Virus record (IMG/VR): IMGVR_UViG_3300005528_000090
Location: 1-42,975 of that record
Reading direction: 5' to 3' (one strand)
DNA: 42,975 nucleotides
From: a virus
The notes beneath the pieces are model-generated. The model ran no database searches and was not told the origin of the DNA. It was given only the letters and a program-made list of their open reading frames with translations. Below are positions 12,163 to 20,653 of this stretch, piece by piece; within the stretch, counting starts at the first letter, position 1; every line of letters begins with the position of its first letter. A program made the translations under genes and the position numbers.

Positions 12163-12285
12163 ATGAAGAAGTTAATTTACATTATTCTAATCGGTCTGTT
12201 CTTAGAATCTTGTAGCCATAGTTTCACTCCGCATAGGGCTGCATCTACAGGAGGTAAGAAGTGTGGACGAGGTTCAGTAAAGTAA
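12163..12285 (+). CDS. Small lipoprotein, 40 aa
   Basis: MKKLIYIILIGLFLESCSHS: a lipoprotein signal peptide with lipobox LESC, cysteine at residue 17 as the lipid-bearing residue. The mature part is only about 24 residues, basic, ending GGKKCGRGSVK. It would be anchored to a host membrane; tiny phage lipoproteins can serve superinfection exclusion or lysis control, but no homolog is recognised. Confidence 0.65.
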   Translation: MKKLIYIILIGLFLESCSHSFTPHRAASTGGKKCGRGSVK

Positions 12286-12359
12286 AGTGTCCTAAGTACA
12301 CTAATAAGTGCTAATAATTACACTTAACATCGGAAATTATCCGATAAAAATTAATTATC
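12286..12359 (+). other. Hairpin-rich intergenic spacer
   Basis: AGTGT/ACACT and AAGTG/CACTT can form two small hairpins (about 12285-12325), followed by ATCGGA/TCCGAT (12329-12345, loop AATTA) and a TAAAAATTAATT tail. The last may terminate transcription weakly or shape the leader of the next gene. Confidence 0.35.
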
Positions 12360-12488
12360 ATGTTAACAAACGTCATCCTGACATTCTTTTTTTTTATCTT
12401 AGTGATTACTGCTTTAACATGGGTAAATAGTATAGACTACATGAAGAAAAAACATAGTGATTACAATGGAGATGACTTCTTAAATTAA
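12360..12488 (+). CDS. 42-aa single-span membrane protein
   Basis: MLTNVILTFFFFILVITALT forms a membrane helix, then a polar tail (SIDYMKKKHSDYNGDDFLN). Function unknown. Third small membrane protein of the early region. Confidence 0.6.
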   Translation: MLTNVILTFFFFILVITALTWVNSIDYMKKKHSDYNGDDFLN

Positions 12489-12552
12489 TGTTAAACGATA
12501 TTTTTACTATTTTATAATAAAAGTTAACTCATAACTTTACAAAAACAAACAC

Positions 12553-12753
12553 ATGGAAACTACTTTTAAAATGGTATTCCTCAAGAATGAGGACAAGCTA
12601 TCCCCAGTATTTATGAACGCCAACGTTCTTGACTTTAAAAAATATGATGGCGTTATCTATGCCTTCGATGATCTTGATGAAGGCTTCCTCAAGTACGAGG
12701 AACTTGTAAGAGAATCAAACAATTTTATTGACTGGGAATCTATAAGACCATGA
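12553..12753 (+). CDS. Small acidic protein, 66 aa
   Basis: Starts METTFKMVFLKNEDKLSPVF; beta-rich and acidic. TAACTTTA (12532-12539), one mismatch from the -7 consensus, lies 13 nt upstream and may be its promoter. No family recognised. Its TGA overlaps the ATG of the next gene. Confidence 0.6.
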   Translation: METTFKMVFLKNEDKLSPVFMNANVLDFKKYDGVIYAFDDLDEGFLKYEELVRESNNFIDWESIRP

Positions 12754-12842
12754 TACTACTTTTATTTCTACTTATATACATAATTGTATGGGCTTGCTTC
12801 TTTAGAGCCAAGACCTACCACAAGACTACCGAGATCAGGTGA
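12750..12842 (+). CDS. 30-aa membrane miniprotein
   Basis: MILLLFLLIYIIVWACFFRA followed by KTYHKTTEIR: a membrane helix and a basic tail. Starts in an ATGA overlap with the preceding gene, so the two are coupled. Function unknown. Confidence 0.5.
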   Translation: MILLLFLLIYIIVWACFFRAKTYHKTTEIR

Positions 12843-12888
12843 GTGGTTTGTATTGATAACTATTATTAACCAGTAAGTTATTCGAAAA

Positions 12889-14112
12889 ATGAAGAACCTA
12901 TCATTCTACCTGAGAAACGGTTGTGTCCAGTGTCGTGTTGGCGGCAGGAGGATTACCACTAAGATAAAACTCCCCGCCTCACACACATTGGAAAACGGAA
13001 CCATCGTTGGACAAGACTCCGACAGGCTTAATAAAAAGCTAGACGCTGTAAGGATTGCAATGTCCCAACATTTAAGAGTAAAGCAAAGGGACTGCTCTGT
13101 TATTGTAAACCCTAACAGGAAAGACCCTACCATGTATGAGTACTCAAAGATAGTTTTGGATGGCATCATAGATGATAAGATACTATCTAAAAGTGGAAGA
13201 CCATACTCTGAAGGAAGCAAGATCCAGTGGAGGCAGTTCTCTAATTTTTTGTACAGATTTCCTACTGATGTGAAAGTTTTAAGGCTTGACATGTCCGGAG
13301 ATTTTAACAAAAAGAAACGTGCCTCTGAATTTGCCAAGTCTTACTTCCAAGGTTTAAGGGAGTTCATGTCTTCACTTGGATACAGGATGACTACTCAGGC
13401 TACCATGTTTGAGAAGCTGAAGTCATTACTTGTGATGGCTGAGAATGAGTACATGATTAGGATAGATAAAACTTTCAGGCACTTCCGTGAGGAGGTTCCT
13501 GTAGTCGCCATTACTCCTGATATGGTTAAGACTTTACTTAACTCCCCTGTGCCTGATGACAAAGCGTTAAGGTATGCATACGAGATATCATGTGTTGTAC
13601 TTGTGACTTCATTAAGGATATCTGATGCACTGTCTTTGACTGTAGAAGACCTGTCCAATGGTCACATACTTAGCACAAATAAAAAGACTGGAGCTGTGAC
13701 TAAATCTCCTGTTCCTGAAAAAGTCTACAACATGCTTATCCATAACCACAAGGATACTGGTAGTCTTTACTCGATGAATGTATCTAGGAGTGACACGGAT
13801 AAACTTATGGCAGAGATGATGCCTATTCTATTTAAGGATATAGCAACCACCATTGTGACGATAAACAGGATGACTCCTGATGGTAAGGGGTATGAGAAAA
13901 TATCCAAGCCATTGTATGAGATGGTCAGACCTCACATGTTAAGGAAGTCAGCCATCACATCAATGATCGTATCAGGCGTACCTGAGAGATTCGTTAAGCA
14001 TTTGTCTGGCCATAAGGGAAACTCCAAGGCATTCGAGAGATACGTTGCTTATGTAGAAAAAGAATACAATGATTCTATCAAGGAATACCAAAACAAATTA
14101 ATCAATGGATAA
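12889..14112 (+). CDS. int: Tyrosine recombinase / phage integrase
   Basis: 407 residues. The catalytic domain shows box I TSLRISDALSL (Arg near residue 243), the beta-hairpin Lys (NKKTG), HMLRKS (His about 348, Arg about 351), LSGHKG (His about 375) and the nucleophile region ERYVAYVEKEY (Tyr 385 or 388). The N-terminal half holds the arm/SAM-like domains. It cuts and rejoins DNA at paired att sites or resolves dimers. I find no convincing att site beside it, although the tRNA at 12056 is a typical candidate for an att core. It overlaps the primase gene by 8 nt, which is unusual for an integrase and hints at coexpression with replication genes. Confidence 0.9.
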   Translation: MKNLSFYLRNGCVQCRVGGRRITTKIKLPASHTLENGTIVGQDSDRLNKKLDAVRIAMSQHLRVKQRDCSVIVNPNRKDPTMYEYSKIVLDGIIDDKILSKSGRPYSEGSKIQWRQFSNFLYRFPTDVKVLRLDMSGDFNKKKRASEFAKSYFQGLREFMSSLGYRMTTQATMFEKLKSLLVMAENEYMIRIDKTFRHFREEVPVVAITPDMVKTLLNSPVPDDKALRYAYEISCVVLVTSLRISDALSLTVEDLSNGHILSTNKKTGAVTKSPVPEKVYNMLIHNHKDTGSLYSMNVSRSDTDKLMAEMMPILFKDIATTIVTINRMTPDGKGYEKISKPLYEMVRPHMLRKSAITSMIVSGVPERFVKHLSGHKGNSKAFERYVAYVEKEYNDSIKEYQNKLING

Positions 14113-15829
14113 CTACACAAAGATGTCTGCTCTTGGAATAGAGTGCAGGAATATATCAGGAGACCAAAAGGTGGTGTGCCCAAAGTGTTCCCAAGATAGA
14201 AAGAAAAAGAACGATAAGTGCCTGTCTGTCAACGTAGAAAAGGGGGTGTGGAAGTGCCACAATCCTGGGTGCGAATGGGAGAATGGGTTCGGTGTGGCAA
14301 AGAAGATATACAACAAGCCTGAGAAAGTAGAAACAGACATTCATCCAAGTGCTGTGTCTTGGTTCGAGACAAGAGGTATCTCTTCCGCCACGATTAACAA
14401 GCTGGGAATCTCCTCAGGCAATGTTTACATGCCGCAGGTTCAGAAGGAGGTTCATGCTGTACAGTTTAACTACTTTAAAAACGGTAAGGTTGTTAACATC
14501 AAGTACAGAGACAGGGACAAGAACTTTAAAATGGTAGCAGGTGCTGAGCTTACTCTTTACTGCATGGATCTTTGTGAGAACAAGGACATGGTTGTAATCT
14601 GTGAGGGAGAGATGGATGCCGCATCCCTTTGGGAGGTTGGAATACAGACTGTCTCAGTTCCTAATGGCGCCGGTACTGGTAGGCTTGAGTACCTTGATGA
14701 TACAATAGAATTCCTACTGTCATTTAACAAGGTATATATAGCCACAGATATGGATCAACCAGGACGTGAGCTCGCCTCTGAACTGTCTAGGAGAATCGGT
14801 AAGGACAGGTGCTATGAAGTTATCCTCCCCGGAAAGGATGCGAATGATGTACTTGTAAATCTAGGTCCTGAGACGCTTGAGTCTGCCATCAAGTCTTCAA
14901 AGCCATACCCATTAGAAGGTGTTCATACTACCGACTCGGCGTATTCTAGCATGTTATCTGAGCTAATGAATGGCGCATCACCGGGGAAAGGATTGAAGAT
15001 GTTCCCTGAGTTCAGTGGAATACAATCATGGAGACCTGGACTTTTAACTGTTGTCACAGGTATACCTGGACATGGGAAGAGTTCATTTGTTGATAACCTA
15101 ATCGTGTCTCTAGCTAGTGAACTTGACTGGCCAATAGGAATATGGAGTGCAGAGAAGCCAAGACCTGAGAGACATTTTCTAGAATTGTATTCTATTTATT
15201 TGGATAAGTCAATTATTTCACCTAACTTTGAGGGAGGTAAGCTATCGTTCAAGGACATAGAAGACCACAAGGAGTTCTTTAACAAACACTTTTACTTGAT
15301 AGACACAGGGTCTAATGATGTATCTGTTGAGGGATTACTAGCGAAGGGTCGTGAACTTGTAAAGAGGAATGGAATTAAGCTACTAGTCTTGGATAACTGG
15401 GTTACGATTGAACACAGGGTGTCTGGTTCCACTAGCAAACATGATTACTCTGGGCAGGCTATAAGCAAGATGTCTCTATGGTGTAAGCAGAACGAGTGCG
15501 ACATAATCCTAGTGGCTCACCCAAAGAAGATGGACAAGGATGCTAAGGCTACAAAGAAGTACAGGATACCTGACGGGTACGACATATCAGATTCGTCTAA
15601 CTTTTTTAACCTGCCAGACAATGGTCTTACAGTGTATAGAGATTTTGAAACAGGTCAGACCAGTGTTTATAAATGGAAGAACAGATGGAGGGAGATAGGT
15701 CAGGTGGGTACAACATACTTCACGTATAACAAGTACACTGGAAAGTTTACCGAGACTGAACAAGTAAATACCGGAGAAAGCAAGGAGCATTTCATTGGTG
15801 AAAAAATTAAAAAATTTAGTAACTTATGA
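14105..15829 (+). CDS. DNA primase-helicase (T7 gp4-like)
   Basis: 574 residues carrying all three gp4 parts. Zinc finger: C25, C28, C51, C56 (VVCPKCSQ ... WKCHNPGC). Toprim: EGEMDA near residue 168 and ATDMDQPGRE near 212. RecA-like helicase: Walker A GIPGHGKS near 319-326, Walker B LLVLDNW near 430 and ILVAHPKK near 470. It unwinds DNA at the fork and makes primers. It needs a polymerase, none of which is encoded in the window. Overlaps the integrase by 8 nt and the next gene by 4 nt. Confidence 0.95.
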   Translation: MDNYTKMSALGIECRNISGDQKVVCPKCSQDRKKKNDKCLSVNVEKGVWKCHNPGCEWENGFGVAKKIYNKPEKVETDIHPSAVSWFETRGISSATINKLGISSGNVYMPQVQKEVHAVQFNYFKNGKVVNIKYRDRDKNFKMVAGAELTLYCMDLCENKDMVVICEGEMDAASLWEVGIQTVSVPNGAGTGRLEYLDDTIEFLLSFNKVYIATDMDQPGRELASELSRRIGKDRCYEVILPGKDANDVLVNLGPETLESAIKSSKPYPLEGVHTTDSAYSSMLSELMNGASPGKGLKMFPEFSGIQSWRPGLLTVVTGIPGHGKSSFVDNLIVSLASELDWPIGIWSAEKPRPERHFLELYSIYLDKSIISPNFEGGKLSFKDIEDHKEFFNKHFYLIDTGSNDVSVEGLLAKGRELVKRNGIKLLVLDNWVTIEHRVSGSTSKHDYSGQAISKMSLWCKQNECDIILVAHPKKMDKDAKATKKYRIPDGYDISDSSNFFNLPDNGLTVYRDFETGQTSVYKWKNRWREIGQVGTTYFTYNKYTGKFTETEQVNTGESKEHFIGEKIKKFSNL

Positions 15830-16056
15830 TGATTGTTTATCACTTAGAATGGTACGGCACTAGAAGTAAATGGGTTGTTAAGAAGAAGGGTAAGGATCTG
15901 GCAGAGTTATTTAAGGGTAGAGTGGAACCTAACAAGGAATACTACATAAAACCTAACGATGCCAACATGTTCTACTCCACAAAGTTTGACCCTAGTAAAA
16001 ACATAGAGCAGATAGAGGAGCTCAAAGCTTGTAATAAAATATGGATACCTAAATGA
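15826..16056 (+). CDS. Hypothetical protein, 76 aa
   Basis: Starts MMIVYHLEWYGTRSKWVVKK; basic, mixed structure, no family recognised. Overlaps primase-helicase and NinG genes by 4 nt each, so is coexpressed with replication genes. Confidence 0.65.
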   Translation: MMIVYHLEWYGTRSKWVVKKKGKDLAELFKGRVEPNKEYYIKPNDANMFYSTKFDPSKNIEQIEELKACNKIWIPK

Positions 16057-16490
16057 AAAGGAAGCCAATAAAAAGAAAACCTGTTAAGGCAGTGAAGCCT
16101 AAGTCAAAGAGGGCACCAACTGTTGCTGAGTTAACTAAGAAGGCTCAGGTTGTTTTCAATAGGTACATAAGAGAAAGAGATTCTTCAGGCGGATATTTCG
16201 TATGCATAGCATGTGGATGTGAGCAGCCGGTATCAAAGATGAACGCCGGACATTATGTACCTGTAAAGAATTCTAGCCTGCTAAGATTTAATGAATGGAA
16301 TGTCAACGGGGAATGTGTTGGATGTAACCTGTTTGACCAGTTCCATCTTGTTGGATACAGGAAAAGACTGATAGAAAAGATAGGTCTAGAAACTGTTGGC
16401 TGGCTAGAGGCACAGGCAAAGGTAACACATAAGTGGACTAGGTCAGAATTAGAAGAGATAATAGAAACATATGGAAAGCGTAGAACTTGA
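16053..16490 (+). CDS. ninG: NinG-like recombination protein
   Basis: 145 residues with a basic Lys/Arg/Pro N-terminus and the NinG (Rap) signature: CIACGCEQPVSKMNAGHYVP and CVGCNLFDQFHLVGYRKRL. The paired Cys and His form an HNH-like zinc fold. In lambda, NinG is a structure-specific endonuclease acting on recombination intermediates. Its location among ERF, exonuclease and SSB genes supports the same job here. Confidence 0.85.
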   Translation: MKRKPIKRKPVKAVKPKSKRAPTVAELTKKAQVVFNRYIRERDSSGGYFVCIACGCEQPVSKMNAGHYVPVKNSSLLRFNEWNVNGECVGCNLFDQFHLVGYRKRLIEKIGLETVGWLEAQAKVTHKWTRSELEEIIETYGKRRT

Positions 16491-16668
16491 GGTACTAGAA
16501 TCTGTGTTCGTAAAGGATGACGAGATGCAGACTTATATTAACTTCCTTGTGGCAGACAAGAAGGGTGGATACCTTACACAATTCTATGACGTCTACAGGA
16601 GTGGTGACACAAAGGAGTTATATAAAGACATGGAAGACCGTATACTTTTTTTATTAAATACAATTTAA
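16471..16668 (+). CDS. Hypothetical acidic protein, 65 aa
   Basis: Starts MESVELEVLESVFVKDDEMQ; acidic and helical, ends RILFLLNTI. Overlaps ninG by 20 nt in another frame. No family recognised. Confidence 0.6.
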   Translation: MESVELEVLESVFVKDDEMQTYINFLVADKKGGYLTQFYDVYRSGDTKELYKDMEDRILFLLNTI

Positions 16669-16678
16669 AAATTCAAAC

Positions 16679-17302
16679 ATGGCTGAAAACAACAACAACC
16701 AGCACAGCAAACGACTCTACTATTCTGTTATTGATGGTGAGTTAAGACGTAAGGCAAACCCTGAGGACAATCAGGAGTATGTAAAGAAACGCACACGTAA
16801 GGATGGCGTTGAAGTTTCCGAGTATGTACCTTCGTCAATCAGTGGCAACATCTCTAGCTTCGAGATTAAGACTGAAGACTTTCAAGGTAAAAAGATTTCA
16901 AGACTCAATGTTACCCTCTCTGATGTAGGTGAGGAGTACCTCATCCAATTTCCTGTTGAGTCAAGATACTTTGGTTCCTTTGTTTCTAAGTTACCAAACA
17001 TTAACTTCAATAACCCTGTTGAAATCTCTGTGTATGATTTCACCGATAAGTTCAACAAGAAAGTGGCAGGTGTTACGGTAAAGCAAGGTTCAAAGATTGC
17101 GGATTACTTTACTAAGGAGAACCCACTCCCAGGTGTATCAGCTTACCCAACAAACGGGGATGATGATGAGAAAAAACTGTGGGGAATACAGAGAACAAAG
17201 GCTTTAAAGGCTGTGGTAATTGGTCAGTATGATAGACTAAAGTCTGAGCTTGTGGCTGATGCGCCAGTTGAATCTGATTACTCACAAGATATTCCGTTCT
17301 AA
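16679..17302 (+). CDS. ssb: Single-stranded DNA-binding protein, phage type
   Basis: 207 residues. N-terminal beta-rich body with strands such as YYSVIDGELRRKA and EIKTEDFQGKKISRLNVTL, and an acidic C-terminal tail ending SDYSQDIPF. The D-x-IPF tip is the partner-binding signature of bacterial SSB proteins. It would coat ssDNA during replication and recombination. From memory, crAss-like phages encode comparable SSBs. The stop overlaps the start of the kinase gene by one base. Confidence 0.8.
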   Translation: MAENNNNQHSKRLYYSVIDGELRRKANPEDNQEYVKKRTRKDGVEVSEYVPSSISGNISSFEIKTEDFQGKKISRLNVTLSDVGEEYLIQFPVESRYFGSFVSKLPNINFNNPVEISVYDFTDKFNKKVAGVTVKQGSKIADYFTKENPLPGVSAYPTNGDDDEKKLWGIQRTKALKAVVIGQYDRLKSELVADAPVESDYSQDIPF

Positions 17303-17823
17303 TGATTATAGGTATATGCGGCAGGCAAGGTTCTGGTAAGGATACTACCGCCGACATGATCAACCGATTAACAAACAACCGTTTCTCAAAGAGGAGGTTT
17401 TCGGAACCTCTAAAGGAGTGCGCCGGGATTATCTTAGGAGTCCCGGCCTCCTTATTTGAGGACAGAAAGTTTAAGGAATCATACATCCATAAGTTTGACA
17501 TGACCGTCAGGGAGTTCCTGCAAAGGTTTGGGACAGAAGGTGTTAGGCAAGGCGTTCATCCAAACGTGTGGGTCGAGGCTCTGTTTAATAACTATACAGG
17601 GCAAGATTGGATCGTGCCTGATGTTAGATTCGTAAATGAAGCCGACTCAATTAAGAGTCGTGGTGGTATATTAATAAAGACGATAAGAAGAACAAAGGCA
17701 GACAGCCATCTATCTGAGGTTGAGCTAGATGTCATACTACCAGACTACGAGATAGATAACACTGGATCATTCTTCGACCTAGAGTTTAACGTTAAGAAAG
17801 TGTTAAACGATTTAGGTATATAA
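17302..17823 (+). CDS. Deoxynucleoside monophosphate kinase-like P-loop enzyme
   Basis: 173 residues opening with a P-loop: GICGRQGSGKDTTADMI (residues about 4-20), followed by a lid and base-binding region (FSKRRFSEPLKECAG; VREFLQRFGTEGVRQGVHP). These match phage T4 gp1-type dNMP kinases, which phosphorylate dNMPs to dNDPs to feed DNA synthesis. Same length class. Fits the surrounding replication genes. Confidence 0.85.
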   Translation: MIIGICGRQGSGKDTTADMINRLTNNRFSKRRFSEPLKECAGIILGVPASLFEDRKFKESYIHKFDMTVREFLQRFGTEGVRQGVHPNVWVEALFNNYTGQDWIVPDVRFVNEADSIKSRGGILIKTIRRTKADSHLSEVELDVILPDYEIDNTGSFFDLEFNVKKVLNDLGI

Positions 17824-17864
17824 AAATATTTTACATTTTTCTTTTTTATTCCACAACTGTTTTT

Positions 17865-17872
17865 TAAATTTG
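17865..17872 (+). promoter_or_regulatory. Candidate -7 element directly before ATG 17876
   Basis: TAAATTTG matches TAnnTTTG but the ATG begins only 3 nt later, so a transcript would be leaderless or nearly so. A T-rich stretch upstream replaces a clear -33 box. Could be chance. Confidence 0.3.
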
Positions 17873-17875
17873 TGT

Positions 17876-18100
17876 ATGACCATAGATGTGGTTTCAGATA
17901 AGTTCACCTACTTTGGTAAATCATACAGCCTTTCAGAGTTGCGTGATTACATATTAGATTTCTATCCACAAGTAGCTCAGGCTCACATGGTTAGAATGAT
18001 AAGTGGTAGGATGACATTCGACTGGGAGACTATATACTTAAGGTCTAGACAAAGCGGAATCACAACACAATTCATATGCTACAAGTTATTAAAGCACTAA
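17876..18100 (+). CDS. Hypothetical protein with possible HTH, 74 aa
   Basis: Starts MTIDVVSDKFTYFGKSYSLS. A helical segment (LSELRDYILDFYPQVAQAHM) and a second one (MTFDWETIYLRSRQSGITTQ) might form a helix-turn-helix. In-frame TTG at 17870 is the alternative start. Overlaps the ERF gene by 25 nt. Confidence 0.55.
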   Translation: MTIDVVSDKFTYFGKSYSLSELRDYILDFYPQVAQAHMVRMISGRMTFDWETIYLRSRQSGITTQFICYKLLKH

Positions 18101-18651
18101 ACAAATGCGTATTCCCTGAGATAGTTAAGGACGTTGACGTCGATTATCTTGGGTCTGATGGAAGAAAGTATAAGTTCTCATATGCTTCTCTTCCTAATAT
18201 CCTAAACGCAGTAACTCCTGAGTTAAAAAGGAACGGACTAAGAATAGTACAGACTATAGCCGGCAACGGTGTTAGAACTTTTTTATTCCATGAATCAGGA
18301 GAGTACATTGAGGACTACGCTAATCCTGATTTAGAATATAAACACATACAAGATTGGGGTGCATCGGTTACATACCAAAGAAGGTACGCTATCGTGTTGA
18401 TGCTTGGTCTTGTAGCAGAGGATGATCAAGACGGGAAGTCTAAGAATGACCAGTCAACAGAGTCTATAGGAGGTAAACCTAAGATAGACGACAAGACATT
18501 TGAGGCAATGCTTAACGCTATTGATAAAGGAGAAAGCAAGAAGGTACTTGAGGCTCTTAATAAATACTCCCCAACCTTTACGCAAAGAGACGAGATTATG
18601 AAGAGAGCTAATGAGAAGAAGGCTAACGCTTTAAAAAACTCTATCAAATGA
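18076..18651 (+). CDS. erf: ERF-family single-strand annealing protein
   Basis: 191 residues with the ERF superfamily core: YKFSYASLPNILNAVTPELK, then GLRIVQTI and the signature GASVTYQRRYAIVLMLGLVA followed by EDDQDG. ERF proteins anneal complementary single strands during phage recombination (P22 Erf). Together with the exonuclease at 18838 it forms a Red-like pair. The C-terminal Lys-rich part probably contacts DNA or the exonuclease. Confidence 0.93.
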   Translation: MLQVIKALNKCVFPEIVKDVDVDYLGSDGRKYKFSYASLPNILNAVTPELKRNGLRIVQTIAGNGVRTFLFHESGEYIEDYANPDLEYKHIQDWGASVTYQRRYAIVLMLGLVAEDDQDGKSKNDQSTESIGGKPKIDDKTFEAMLNAIDKGESKKVLEALNKYSPTFTQRDEIMKRANEKKANALKNSIK

Positions 18652-18860
18652 AGATAGTTGTAAACGGTAAGATTAAAGAACTAAACATAAAGCCAGGTCA
18701 CAGGTGCTTTAAGTTAAAGGTATATGATGATAAGCTAGAGGTGGTTGAGGTAACAGAAACAGAACATGCCGATGGACTATATTGCTCTGCGTTAAACATG
18801 CAAAACGCTATTAAGAAATTTAATAAAATGATAAGCTATGCGGAATCTAAAGAAGTTTAA
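18648..18860 (+). CDS. Hypothetical protein, 70 aa
   Basis: Starts MKIVVNGKIKELNIKPGHRC; small beta-rich start then a helix (LNMQNAIKKFNKMISYAES). Lies between annealase and exonuclease genes with overlaps of 4 and 23 nt; may be an accessory of that pair. No family recognised. Confidence 0.6.
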   Translation: MKIVVNGKIKELNIKPGHRCFKLKVYDDKLEVVEVTETEHADGLYCSALNMQNAIKKFNKMISYAESKEV

Positions 18861-19824
18861 AGCTACAGATAGACAGTCTTGGCTTAACCTAAGGATGTCA
18901 CTGCTGTCATCCGGAATGACTGGTGGTTCCGATGCAGCTACTATGGTCAACAAGAATCCATGGAAGTCTAAGGTGAAACTATTCTACGAGGCGGTTGGTA
19001 TTTCAAAACCAAAGGACATACAGAATGAGGCCATGTTCCACGGAACACATCTTGAGGATTACGTTGCAGATAAGTGGCAGTACTTTGACGGTACAGAGGA
19101 TGGGCTTATAAACAACTTTAGTAATGGTGTAAAGATAAAGAGGTCGATGAAACAGAAGGCAACTTTTGTGAATCCAAACTTCCCACACATGTTCGCCAAC
19201 ATTGATAGGATTATAACAAAACATCCTGATAAGAAAGGCCGTGGCATTCTTGAGGTAAAGACAATATCTGACAGGTACTCAGATATGTGGGAGGCCGGTA
19301 TACCACCGCAGTATTACTTCCAGATTCAGCATTATTTAATCGTGATGAACCTTAACTGGGGTGAATTCGTATGGTTGAAAGGTGGTAATAAGATGAACAT
19401 ACTTACTGTAGATGCAGACTTTGAAACTCAGAAGCTTATAATAGAGGAGTCTAGGAAGTTCTATCTAAATGTCATGGCGGCAAGACATGAGATATCAGAA
19501 CTCAAGTTCCCTACCATGGATGAGATGATAGCCATTGCTTCTAAGTACGAGCCAGATACAGATAGTACAACAGACCTTAGTGAGTACATGAACGAGAGGC
19601 ATAGGAACAGGCCGACAGATAATCAGATTACTGGCGGACCAGAACAGACAGATGACGCCATCCAGTATAAGAGATACAAGGAACTAGAGTCTAAGGTAGC
19701 TGATAGGAAAACCTACTACGCTAACAAACTTAAGTCCTTCATGGATTCAAAGTCTGCAAATGAAATGGTCATTGAGAATGGTAAGGTAACATGGAAAAAA
19801 AACTTCATCGTAAACATTAAATAA
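18838..19824 (+). CDS. YqaJ/lambda-exonuclease-family recombination nuclease
   Basis: 328 residues. Typical YqaJ features: N-terminal SSGMTGGSDAATMVNKNPW, HGTHLEDYVA (Glu), GILEVKTI with the E-x-K metal site, and QYYFQIQHYL (Gln). These belong to the PD-(D/E)XK fold used by lambda Exo to degrade one strand of dsDNA and load the annealase. The C-terminal third is helical and charged and varies between phages. Confidence 0.9.
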   Translation: MRNLKKFKATDRQSWLNLRMSLLSSGMTGGSDAATMVNKNPWKSKVKLFYEAVGISKPKDIQNEAMFHGTHLEDYVADKWQYFDGTEDGLINNFSNGVKIKRSMKQKATFVNPNFPHMFANIDRIITKHPDKKGRGILEVKTISDRYSDMWEAGIPPQYYFQIQHYLIVMNLNWGEFVWLKGGNKMNILTVDADFETQKLIIEESRKFYLNVMAARHEISELKFPTMDEMIAIASKYEPDTDSTTDLSEYMNERHRNRPTDNQITGGPEQTDDAIQYKRYKELESKVADRKTYYANKLKSFMDSKSANEMVIENGKVTWKKNFIVNIK

Positions 19825-19825
19825 A

Positions 19826-20641
19826 ATGAAGAAAATACATAGCCTATCAGGTGGTAAAACTTCTTCTTATATGGTTGTTCACTATCCATCAGACTATAAT
19901 ATTTTTTCTTTAGTTAGAATAGAAGATATTAATTGTAAGCCGAACGATAAAAAGTTAATACAGTACGTTAGCGATAAAATAGGAATGGATTTTATTGCAA
20001 CAGCCGAAAGTGATTTGACTTTATATGCAATGAGAGACTTAGAACAATTGATTGGTAAGGAAATAATATGGGTGACTGGTCAGACATTTGAGGAGGTAAA
20101 TAAAAAAAAGACTGGAGGAAAAGCATTGCCTAATATGATGTGGAGATTTTGTACTACCGAAATGAAGATTAGACCAATATGGGATTGGTGGCATAAAAAT
20201 ATAGGAGAAAAAATTGTGATGGGAATCGGTTTCAGGTATGACGAAATGGAGAGAGCTGACAGGTTTTCTACAACATTCAAAGGTATAATTGGTAAAAGAG
20301 GAACTAGGAATAAATGGGGAGAAATAGAATGGAGAGAGGGTTGGTTCCCTTTGATTGATGATAAAGTTATACACCCTACAGTTATCAATTGGGCAAATAA
20401 AAGTAAAATAAATTTTCCACCTGACAGCAATTGTGTTGGTTGTTTCTGGAAACAGCCGCAACAATTAAGAAAGAATTGGGATACTGAACCTAATAAAATG
20501 CAATGGTTTTCTAATCAAGAGGATAAAACAAAAAGATGGAAAAAAGAGATGACGTATATTGAAATTAAAAATATTCTTTTACAACAAGAGTTTATGTTTG
20601 GCACTGGCAGTGGATGTCAGGCTGGATTTTGTACAGATTAA
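19826..20641 (+). CDS. PAPS-reductase-like / PP-loop enzyme
   Basis: 271 residues. The N-terminus has the PP-loop SGGKTSSYM (residues about 7-15), which binds ATP or PAPS-like nucleotides in the adenine nucleotide alpha-hydrolase superfamily. Further cysteines (WRFCTTEMK; NCVGCFWKQ; GSGCQAGFCTD) may hold a metal or iron-sulfur cluster. Phage members are annotated as phosphoadenosine phosphosulfate reductases, but some relatives work in sulfur-containing DNA or tRNA modification. Its DNA is clearly more AT-rich and uses different codons (AAA, ATT, TTA) than both neighbours, which suggests recent arrival. Confidence 0.8.
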   Translation: MKKIHSLSGGKTSSYMVVHYPSDYNIFSLVRIEDINCKPNDKKLIQYVSDKIGMDFIATAESDLTLYAMRDLEQLIGKEIIWVTGQTFEEVNKKKTGGKALPNMMWRFCTTEMKIRPIWDWWHKNIGEKIVMGIGFRYDEMERADRFSTTFKGIIGKRGTRNKWGEIEWREGWFPLIDDKVIHPTVINWANKSKINFPPDSNCVGCFWKQPQQLRKNWDTEPNKMQWFSNQEDKTKRWKKEMTYIEIKNILLQQEFMFGTGSGCQAGFCTD

Positions 20642-20653
20642 ATATAAAATAAA

